Positions 50,648 through 59,206 of a DNA stretch of 64,000 bases are shown here, piece after piece; within the stretch, counting starts at the first letter, position 1, and each line of letters starts with the position of its first letter. The position numbers were made by a program, and so were the translations under genes. Origin of the DNA: Stentor coeruleus. Its lineage: Eukaryota > Ciliophora > Heterotrichea > Heterotrichida > Stentoridae. Location: positions 1 through 64,000 of the forward strand of contig MPUH01000162.1 in NCBI GenBank assembly GCA_001970955.1, in the 5' to 3' direction. Under the pieces are notes generated by a model. That model was not told the origin of the DNA and searched no databases. It was given only the letters and a program-made list of their open reading frames with translations.

Positions 50648-51415
50648 ATGTTTAAACGATTAGCTCCTGTAATCGAACTTCCTGAAAGTAGAAGTGACTC
50701 TACATCTCCGGTGCATAAACGTTCACAAACTCAGCATAAATCTCGTTTTCCAAGTTCACCATGTAATGTTAATACACAAGTGTGGATGATTATTCAGTCA
50801 AGGAGGAATTTAGATAAGAAAATTAGATGTATGCAAAGTAGGGTTAAAAGCAGTAGGGAAAAACAAATACCTATTTCTGGGACTATAAATGAAAGTCCAT
50901 GTAATAAAAGTACTAAAGAACTTCAGGAAGGAAAAAATGACTTGAGTATTCTAGGGAAAAAAAGGTCTGAACTTCAAAATTCAAACCGACTTAAAAAAGA
51001 TAAAAACAATGAAATCAAAGAAAAAATATCTGAAAAAGCTTTAAAAGCTAGAAACGACATAAAAATGCAGTCAGCTTTAGATTTAGAGTACATAAAAAAA
51101 CGTGAGGAGATAATTTTCCAACAGAAAAAAGAAAAAGTAAACAGCATTAAAAACAGTTTTAAAAATGCTAAGCACAAAAGAGCAATTAGCAACCAAGCGC
51201 TAAGAGAAATCCTTACTGCCGAGCACCTCAATAAACTCCATAAACTTACAGAATCTAACAAAAACTATGAAAACGCCTTTAAAACCCCTGATAAAACACA
51301 AGAATCCCCATTATCTAAAATAAAAAGCTCATCAGACCTAAAAGAAAACACATCAAAATGTATGCCTGAAAGATCATATTCAGAAATCATGTCACCAAGA
51401 AGAAATAAATTCTAA
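50648..51415 (+). CDS. Hypothetical Lys/Glu-rich protein, 255 residues
   Basis: The frame starts MFKRLAPVIELPESRSDSTS. The N-terminal 70 residues are Ser/Pro/Arg-rich. The middle (about 65-215) is a charged helix (SALDLEYIKKREEIIFQQKK) that could form a single alpha-helix or coiled coil. The tail ends SYSEIMSPRRNKF, with SP sites that could be phosphorylated. No domain was recognised. The neighbouring gene at 50070 is of similar character, and the kinesin follows 195 bp later, so all three may serve microtubules, but that is guesswork. Confidence 0.65.
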   Translation: MFKRLAPVIELPESRSDSTSPVHKRSQTQHKSRFPSSPCNVNTQVWMIIQSRRNLDKKIRCMQSRVKSSREKQIPISGTINESPCNKSTKELQEGKNDLSILGKKRSELQNSNRLKKDKNNEIKEKISEKALKARNDIKMQSALDLEYIKKREEIIFQQKKEKVNSIKNSFKNAKHKRAISNQALREILTAEHLNKLHKLTESNKNYENAFKTPDKTQESPLSKIKSSSDLKENTSKCMPERSYSEIMSPRRNKF

Positions 51416-51610
51416 TATACATATTCATATCTTCTATATAAAAATCAATCTATCTTATTCAAACAATATCATAAATATTTTATATCAAACATTGATAATA
51501 AAACCTTTTTATAATATTTTGCATAGTAAAACCATCATTTTTATGATTTTTTTATTTACAAACGCCATTATGAATTCTTATTTCAAACCATTTTAAATAA
51601 ATCATCGTTA

Positions 51611-53885
51611 ATGTCTCGAAGTGAAAACATTCACGTGTCTTTAAGATTTCGGCCTTTGAGTTATAAGGAAGTTGAAGAAAATGAGAGTATGATTTGGTCA
51701 GTATCTCCAACAACAGTAAGCTTGAAATCTGAATGGGCTCAATATTTACTAGATTATAAACGTCTCAATAGAGCACCAAGAGCATATAATTACAGTAAAA
51801 AACTATATAGATCACTGTTTTTCTTCAAAAGATCAAAACCATAAAGTATATGAAACAGTAGCAAAAAGAGTAGTTCTTGCATCATTAGATGGGTATAATG
51901 GAACTTTATTTGTATATGGGCAGACTGGTAGTGGTAAAACCTATACAATGATGGGAAGTGAAAGTTTCTCTGAAGAAACCTTTAGAAAAAAATCTAATAT
52001 TACTCCAATAATAGGTAGAACAGGAAGATCAGTAAGCCCAATGATTAGAACCCATAGTTTTACCCCTTCAATTGAATCTAAAAAAGATAAAGGTCTTCTT
52101 ATATTTGCCTTAGAAGACCTTTTTACTCATATAAAAAATGCTACAGATCGGAATTACTGTTTATCATGTAGTTATTTAGAAATATATAATGAACAAGTTT
52201 ATGACCTTCTTGAGTTCAATAATGACGTGCTTAGTGTTAATGAAGATCCACATAAAGGATTTTATGTCCGTGGGGCTAGTGAACATGTTGTTGGGTCACT
52301 TGAAGAAATATTAAAATTCATAGAAAAAGGTGAGGCAAATAGAAAATATGCAGCTACAGCAATGAACCATCATTCATCAAGATCACATACAATATTCAAA
52401 CTTAACGTAACTAGTGTGCAAATTGAAAACAATGAATCTAACAGTATAACAACAGAAAGCATGTTGAACTTTGTTGACTTAGCTGGCTCTGAAAGAGTTA
52501 GTAGCTTAAACCCTGATATATCTTTTGAAGCTAAACATAAACAGAATAAATCTAAAGAAAACCTTGAAACCTTGTTAAATGAAGGTAAACATATAAACAC
52601 AAGTTTATTTTATCTTTGTCAGGTTATAAACAAACTATCAGAAAAAACTTCAAATAGTTCAGATTCACATATACCTTATAGGAATTCGAATCTAACAAAA
52701 ATTTTAAGATCAAGCCTTGGGGGGAATTCTTTAACTTGTATTATATGCACAGCTGTACCAACATTGACTCAATTTGAAATGTCTTTGAGTACATTAAGAT
52801 TTGGGGGTATAGCAAAGACTATAACTAATAATGTTGAAGCTAATGTTAAAAACAATAATAATACTGAATTACTTCAAGGATATCAGAAGGATTTAGAAAC
52901 ATTGAGAAAAGAGCTTGAAAATGCACAACAAGGAGGGAAAGCTAAAGTGGAAGAGGCTTTGGGTGTTAGGAAAAAACTTGAAGAAAGGATTGCAAGATTA
53001 ACACAAATGTTGTTTAATCAATCAAGACAGAATAATATGCCGAAATCATTTGATGAAAATTCACAAAGTCTTAGAGGGAATTTTTGGTGTTCAGGTGCTG
53101 GGGATTTAATAGTAGATACAAAATTTATAAATGAAGGAGAAAAATTATCATGTGCACCAAAATTCGACCAAAAAGGAATTTTAGCTTTAGAAAGAATGAA
53201 GACTATGCATTTAGATTTAAAGAAAAAAGAACAAGAAATCAGTGAATTAAAAGAATGCAAACAGTCTCTTTTAGACTCGAAAATCAATCTTAAAAATGAT
53301 TTAAAACAAGCTTTAAACCTATGCCAGCAGTTATCATCCTGTAAGCAAAAATACAAAGATAAATGCAAAAAACTCAATGAAAAAGCTAAAGTATTCCAAT
53401 CCCGCTTAGCTATAGTCGAAAGGCATTCAGGACTTTCGAAACTTAATGATGAGCAGCTTCAAGAATTAGAAAACTTCTTTTTTTATTCATTAGACGCTGT
53501 AAAAAACGCTAAATTTAGAAAAAAATATGAAAGTAAACTTAATCAAATCCAGCATGATACTATATATTTCAAAAGCCCAGTTTCTAATAAAAGCAATAAA
53601 CAGCTTTGGGGAATCCTCGGTCTTCATGATGATATATCTTTAACAAGCAGTGACTCAGAATCTTCAATTGACTTCGAAGCTTCATTTTATAAAAACAATA
53701 AACCAGACAAAGATTGTTACAATTCCTTTGTTTCAAATGATATAAGCACATTAATCTATGAAAATCTAGAAAATGAAGATACTAAACGAAACTATATAAA
53801 AAATACTTTTGTTCCTGAGACCAATAATCCTTCATTACCATTGACTGATATCCCAAATACTTTATTTAATAGCAAAAGAAATTAA
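51611..53885 (+). CDS. Kinesin motor, kinesin-7/CENP-E-like, with enlarged loop 5
   Basis: Exons 51611-51794 and 51811-53885, joined across a 16-nt intron, give 752 residues with an N-terminal motor. Motifs: VSLRFRPLSYKE, P-loop GQTGSGKT (98-105), switch I NHHSSRSH (247-254), switch II DLAGSE (284-289), HIPYRNSNLTKILRSSLGGN, and CTAVPTLTQFEMSLSTLRFG. SLDGYNGTLFVYGQTGSGKT is kinesin-7 like. Between YTMMG and LIFALEDLF there is an insertion of about 40 Ser/Arg/Lys-rich residues (111-155), where most kinesins have a short loop 5. The stalk after about 455 has short coiled coils (LKKKEQEISELKECKQSLL). A plus-end directed microtubule motor for mitosis or cortical transport is inferred. Confidence 0.92.
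51795..51810 (+). other. 16-nt intron
   Basis: Sequence GTAAAAAACTATATAG. Without it the motor domain loses its first 61 residues. The A is again six bases from the 3' end, showing that the distance to the acceptor is the fixed one. Confidence 0.92.
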
Positions 53886-53940
53886 GTTTGCTATAAAAAA
53901 ATTCTTATATTTTTATAATAGTTTTTTATGTATAATTTAC

Positions 53941-55245
53941 ATGTTTAGGAAGTTTCTTAGGATGTTTAGTACTGAGGAAATTTCTCAGATGATTCAAAGG
54001 CTGAATTTAACATCTGCGGTTAATAAGGTACAGGTTTTTGAAGGAAATGTTGAGATTCAGATGAAACTTGACCAGAATTATAGGCAGAATCGAGCTATGG
54101 TTTTGAATAGTATTAAGAATATTCCTTGGGTTAAAGATTGTAAGATTTCAGTTGCTCCGAGTGAACAGAAAGCTAAAGATATGGGGCATTTGAAAGGGGT
54201 TAAGAATATTGTTGCTGTTGCGAGTTGTAAAGGAGGGGTTGGAAAGTCAACTGTGGCTGTGAATTTGGCTTTTAGTATTGCTAAGCTTGGGTATAAAGTT
54301 GGGATTTTTGATGCGGATATTTATGGACCAAGTCTGCCTACGCTGATTAATTTTAAGTCGCATTTAGAAAGTCCTGTAGATGACCCAAAGACAATTTTAC
54401 CTATTGTGTATGCTGGGGTTAAATGTATGAGCTATGGGTTTGTGAGCAATAATAAAAAAGCTGTGTTTAGAGGACCGATCGTATCATCATTAACACAACA
54501 ACTACTTTATAACACCCTATGGGAAGATCTAGACTATCTAATTCTCGACACCCCACCAGGTACTGGAGATATCCAAATAACCTTATGTCAAGAATTACCT
54601 ATATCAAGTGCAGTCATAGTCACAACCCCACAAAAACTAAGTTTCGTTGATGTGCTTAAAGGTATTGAAATGTTTGATGATCTAAAAGTCCCAACTATAG
54701 CTGTTGTAGAAAACATGTCTTATTATATATGTGGGAATTGTAAAGAACTCCATAGACCATTTGGTCTTGGGTATAAAAGCATGTTAATGAAACAATTTGG
54801 TATACAAAATTCATATGAAATCCCTATGCATAGTGACTGGTCAAAATACTCTGATATGGGTTCACCTGTTATTTTAACATTACCAGAACAATCTGATATA
54901 GTTCAACAATTCCGTATTATAGCAGAAGATGTGATTTCTGAGACAAAAAGATGTAAAAATACTCAAAGACCTGTGATTAATTATGACCCTAAAGATACTA
55001 TGGTTAATGTTACTTTTCATGATAAAACTGTGAAAATTTCACCTTATAAATTGAGGACTAGTTGCAATTGTGCTGGGTGTATTGATGAATTTTCGGGACA
55101 GAAACTTTTTAGACCTGAACAAATACCACAAGATGTGTATCCGGTTAAGATGGAATATAAAGGGAATTATGCTGTTGCTGTTGTGTGGAGTGATGGGCAT
55201 AGGTCGTCTTTGTATCCTTTTAGTCAGTTAGAAACATTAGCATAA
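53941..55245 (+). CDS. HCF101: HCF101-type Mrp/NBP35 P-loop iron-sulfur carrier, probably mitochondrial
   Basis: 434 residues in three domains. N-terminal MIP18/DUF59-like part (about 10-75); Mrp/NBP35 ATPase (about 88-340) with deviant Walker A SCKGGVGKST (95-104), DADIYGPSLP, LDTPPGTGD, and CGNC in MSYYICGNCKELHRPFG; and a C-terminal DUF971 domain (about 355-430) with TSCNCAGCIDEFSGQ and AVVWSDGHRSSLYP. DUF59-Mrp-DUF971 is the HCF101 architecture, known from plastids and, in alveolates, from mitochondria. The head MFRKFLRMFS is basic and hydrophobic, like a mitochondrial presequence. It transfers [4Fe-4S] clusters to apoproteins. The first two-thirds of the gene is G-rich and switches to C-rich near 54470. 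Confidence 0.93.
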   Translation: MFRKFLRMFSTEEISQMIQRLNLTSAVNKVQVFEGNVEIQMKLDQNYRQNRAMVLNSIKNIPWVKDCKISVAPSEQKAKDMGHLKGVKNIVAVASCKGGVGKSTVAVNLAFSIAKLGYKVGIFDADIYGPSLPTLINFKSHLESPVDDPKTILPIVYAGVKCMSYGFVSNNKKAVFRGPIVSSLTQQLLYNTLWEDLDYLILDTPPGTGDIQITLCQELPISSAVIVTTPQKLSFVDVLKGIEMFDDLKVPTIAVVENMSYYICGNCKELHRPFGLGYKSMLMKQFGIQNSYEIPMHSDWSKYSDMGSPVILTLPEQSDIVQQFRIIAEDVISETKRCKNTQRPVINYDPKDTMVNVTFHDKTVKISPYKLRTSCNCAGCIDEFSGQKLFRPEQIPQDVYPVKMEYKGNYAVAVVWSDGHRSSLYPFSQLETLA

Positions 55246-56140
55246 TATTATGATAGTTTTTTTTAGGTATTTAAGTGTGATAGAATTAAGATGTGAAATT
55301 TTTTGTGATGGGTTATTAAATATTATGAAAATGGTCATGGTAGATTTTGTTTGTAGTTTAGATTATTTTAGAGAAGAAAACCATTTAGGATCAGTTTTTT
55401 AGCGCGTGTAGATAGGTTTTATTGATTCAATGAAATAAAAAAATTTATAGTTTTTAATAATAAATTAGAATTATTAAAGGTAATATTTTTGAAAGGGTTT
55501 TTACTTTCTCTGATGCAATAGTGTTATTGTGTGGATTAAGAGTATTATGTGATACAAATAAGACCTTTTTATAATAATATTAGCTAAAATTATAATGTTA
55601 ACTATGGTATTGTATAAGAAACTAGAGATTATAATTTTGTTAATAAAATCTATTTAGGAAATGTAGATTTTAATGTATACTTAAGATTATGTTTAGATAT
55701 TTTTGATAGAAAATTAGTAATTATTATTATAATGTTTATTTCATATAATATGATTGTTTTGTGCTATTGTTACAAATTCTAAAATTCTAGGGAAAAATAA
55801 GGTAAGATTTGTAATTTATAAAAAAATGAATTGCATTTTTGGCTAAATAAAATAATACAAGTAATAAAAATGTAATGCTGCTTTCGGTAGAGACTAATAA
55901 AATCAACCTTTATTGCATGGACTATACTATCAAAATCAATGATATATGGCTAACAACAATAAAGACTACAACAAATATTTTGCTTTAAATTAAAAAAACA
56001 TAAGTGCTTTGAATATCTCACTAGAAAAAAATAAATAATTTTTTTCCTCGATTTTATAACGCTTACTAATTTTCATGAATAAAACAAACAACTTGACTAT
56101 CAAAAAAATAAACAAAGCATCTGGATATTTAATAGGTTTT
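55246..56140. other. 0.9-kb gene-poor interval
   Basis: Contains two short protein-like open runs on the plus strand (about 55325-55402 and 55455-55572; the second reads TFSDAIVLLCGLRVLCDTNK), too short to call. Otherwise AT-rich with no gene. Confidence 0.4.
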
Positions 56141-56425
56141 CTAATTATTTTTAATTCTATATCTTTTGATGAATAACGGGTTGTTTGAAGGATGACTCAA
56201 GATGGGAATCCCTATCTTGTTGACACGAAGATAATTGGAATTATGATATTCTGATGGGTTTTGTAAATAATCATACTCGCTGAAAACCTTTGCACTTTCT
56301 GATTTGTTTCTGTATCTAGTGTTGTAGCAGATTCCAAAACTATCAACAATACACTTGGTATCTTTGGTAGATGCTTTGCTTATTTGTATACGAGGTTTGT
56401 TGTTGCCACATGCACATTGACCCAT
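56141..56425 (-). CDS. Small N-acylated hypothetical protein, 94 residues
   Basis: The start MGQCACGNNK has Gly2, Cys4 and Cys6, a myristoyl-palmitoyl type anchor. The rest is Ser/Asn/Tyr-rich with VFSEYDYLQNPSEYHNSNYL and IPILSHPSNNPLFIKRYRIK and has no recognised domain. It stands alone between two long spacers. The N-terminal motif and codon pattern make it a plausible real gene despite its size. Confidence 0.55.
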   Translation of the reverse strand: MGQCACGNNKPRIQISKASTKDTKCIVDSFGICYNTRYRNKSESAKVFSEYDYLQNPSEYHNSNYLRVNKIGIPILSHPSNNPLFIKRYRIKNN

Positions 56426-57967
56426 ATCTTATATATTTTATAATTTAGCATATTTTAGCAATGGTAAAACTTCATATAGAAATAGAAATCATTTTTATTA
56501 GGTTTTCTGATTTTTAAATATGAAAGTTTTTTATGGATAAGAGCCTTTTTCAGCACTTTTTTCAAGAATATAACGTAATGGTTATGGCTGATTATGATTG
56601 TTTAAGGTACGCAAAGGAGGGCTTTTTAGGAAATTATGCTAGGAAAACTATTAAGCCGTGAACTTGCTTTTATGATGATTTTTTTTATTTTATTGATGAA
56701 AAAGGTAGGAAAGCAATAAAAATATTTTTTTATCGTTGGGCTTTAGTTATTAGGGCTGAATATTTGCTGTTGTTTTATACAGGATATAAGGTAGTTAATG
56801 CAATAGTTTTAAAGTAGAGAATAATAAATTTCACATAAAATTTTGTTTTTATATAAGCAAAGTATATTTTGTAATCATAAACTTGTTTTATTACTTCTAA
56901 GTTGCATTTGAAATACTTTTTATAGTTATTGCTAATATGAATTTAATTATTTAAAATTCTGATGATGATTTTTCTCACAAAGATTATCTTTGAATTAAAC
57001 AAAGTATTTTTTACATCCAAGCTTGGGGTAACTAAAAATAATATATATACATTTAAGCCTAAGTCTGAATACTTAGCACAAAATAGCAACATTTTAATTC
57101 CCAAAGTATTTGAATAGATGCAATTCATATACAATCTAAAACTATTAATTCAAATTTTAAAATTTTAGTGAAATTATAAGAAAGAACTAAGTTTCACGAT
57201 TACTAAATCAAAAATATTAGTAAACTATATATTTCCCTTTATATCTAAATCTATTTACAACCATATTTTTAGTTTATATGCTTTCATTCTCAGTTTTACC
57301 CCAAATCTTACCGAAAATCAACTACATATAATCCCTAATTTTAGTAAATATAAAAGAACTAATTATTAACAATAATCCAAACCATTAAAAAAATTCTGAA
57401 TTCAATATAAAAACCTTCTAAAATAAAACAAACTAAAAAATTATTACAAATTTATCCTAATCAAAATCTCTTAATTCCAAAAACACCTCCAAGAAATCAT
57501 CAAAAACAATAGTCCCAAAATTCTAAAACCCAAAATCCTTCTAACCTAACAAAATTTTCCCCAACAATTATAAAGCCCAACACATTTCCTATTCATAATC
57601 AACACCAAAATCCCTAAAACAATCTGATATCTTATACCTTCATCCAAATACTCATCATCAGCTCCTAAGTCACTAAAAAAAACCTCCTTCACATACCATA
57701 TCTATTAAAAAACCTTCCTAACTTCATCAACCCATCCAAAAACAAAATCCCATATACAATTTTACTAAATGAACCCTAAATAATAAACATAAAATCTTCT
57801 AATATCTAATCTTATTATCCCACATATTCTAAAATACTTAAAAAAAACTAACAAAAATACTCTCAACCGTCATCCTATATCAAAATTTTATAATCTCCAT
57901 ATCTTAATTATTTTCTCATACATATTCCCACTTAATTTAATTTATAGGAAATTGTGGATATAGATAA
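56426..57967. other. 1.5-kb gene-poor interval
   Basis: Contains the interrupted frame at 56533, a doubtful 63-codon minus-strand frame at 56943-57134 and, from about 57270 to 57960, strongly AC-rich sequence before the start of the next gene. No RNA gene is visible. Confidence 0.5.
56533..56817 (+). pseudogene. 94-codon reading frame interrupted once, unknown family
   Basis: From the ATG at 56533 the frame runs 94 codons with one in-frame TGA about midway. Both halves look protein-like (MADYDCLRYAKEGFLGNYAR; IDEKGRKAIKIFFYRWALVI). Because TGA clearly ends other genes here, I read this as a decayed gene rather than UGA-as-Trp. No 15- or 16-nt intron removes the stop. Confidence 0.35.
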
Positions 57968-58750
57968 ATGGGGTGCGCAACTAGTAGGATCAATGCTTCT
58001 TGCGAGGAAGCAGCTATCATAAACGGAGAGAATCTCTTATTATTCTATTCTCGAGATATTGAAAGCACATACAAACTCCTAAAGGATAACTCCAAGGAAG
58101 GCACAGTTTCCAAAAAAGGCATGAAAGCTATCAAGAAAGAAATCGGCACTGTATCTGAAGAGTACCAACAAAAGGTCAATAAATTTTATGATGAACTTGC
58201 TCAAGGTGAAGAAGGTATTAAACTTACCAGATATGCTGCTTTAGCTACCTTACTGTGCAAAGGATCAGGTTCTAAAAAGGCTAATGCCTTATTTGATGCT
58301 AATGATGCCGAAGGTCTAGGTAAACTTTCAAAATCTCAGATAAGTGAAATGATTGATGAGATTTTTGAACTAGCATCAGTTAAATTGCCTGAACTCGCAT
58401 CTCCAAGTGATTCAAGTAATCCATATACTAAAGAAAGTATGCAGTCCTATAGAGAGAAAATTGAACTTGGCAGACCTAAAGATAAAGAAACGCTTTTAAA
58501 GAATGTTGTTGGGGAATTGGATGAAGTTGATAAAGCTACTTTTGTCGCTTGGTTTGATGCAGATAGTAATCGTGACTGGCTTGGAAGTAGCAGTTTGAGA
58601 GAACAGCTTAAGAAAACAGGTAAAAAAGTAAGAAAAGCTGCGAAGAAAGCTAAGGCTGAAAGTGAAGCTAAAGAACCTAAGGAAGAAAAGGAAGAAAAGG
58701 AGCATCATGAAGAGCACCATCATCATGAAGAAGCCCCAGAAAGTAGTTAG
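57968..58750 (+). CDS. N-acylated EF-hand-like protein with acidic/His-rich tail
   Basis: 260 residues. The start MGCATSRINASC has Gly2 and Cys3 for dual acylation. The region from about 25 to 200 is helical with paired EF-hand-like units; the best loops, DANDAEGLGKLS near 108-119 and DADSNRDWLGSS near 197-208, lack several calcium ligands, so calcium binding is doubtful. A Lys/Ala-rich helix (KKTGKKVRKAAKKAKAE) is followed by an extreme tail of EKEEKEHHEEHHHHEEAPES, which could bind metals. The ATG at 57968 starts the first ORF after a long AC-rich leader. It is probably a cortical membrane protein; function unknown. Confidence 0.75.
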   Translation: MGCATSRINASCEEAAIINGENLLLFYSRDIESTYKLLKDNSKEGTVSKKGMKAIKKEIGTVSEEYQQKVNKFYDELAQGEEGIKLTRYAALATLLCKGSGSKKANALFDANDAEGLGKLSKSQISEMIDEIFELASVKLPELASPSDSSNPYTKESMQSYREKIELGRPKDKETLLKNVVGELDEVDKATFVAWFDADSNRDWLGSSSLREQLKKTGKKVRKAAKKAKAESEAKEPKEEKEEKEHHEEHHHHEEAPESS

Positions 58751-59206
58751 ACTTAGTTTAATTAGGATAGCATAAACCATTATTTTAAACGGCTATTTTT
58801 GAAGGTGGGGAAAATATTATGGGTATTGAAGTTTTTGAATAGGATTAGAGATTTCTTATAGTTTTTTACATTTTAGTTATAATTTAAGACTTTGATTGGT
58901 GTGATTTTACTTAAATATTTTATACCATTTTTCTTTAGATAACGCAGTTTTGATAGATAAGAGATATAGATTTATTATGATGTTTAGATAAGATGATTAG
59001 GATTAGTATTATTAAGATAAGGTTGTTTTATATGAGGATATGTTGAGTTTATTGATTTTTTTTTGATGAAAGTTTTATTAAGTTAGAAAAATATTTTTTA
59101 TTTCTTAAAGGTTTAGGATTTATGTGGTATGGTTTGTAGAGACTTTGGGTTTTGTTGCAAATATTGTGCTTTAGTTGTGTATATGAATATAAGATAATAT
59201 ATTCAA
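58751..59206. other. Spacer
   Basis: GT-rich for most of its length; ends with AATATAAGATAATATATT just before the next ATG. No gene is seen. Confidence 0.5.

Noticed and set aside
56659-56661. TGA read as tryptophan (Blepharisma-type code)
   Set aside because: TGA ends the PP2C-like protein and the cathepsin exactly at their natural C-termini, so TGA is a stop here.
56943-57134. 63-codon minus-strand frame
   Set aside because: No neighbouring support, composition is hydrophobic and Asn/Ile-rich like spacer translation, and length is within chance.
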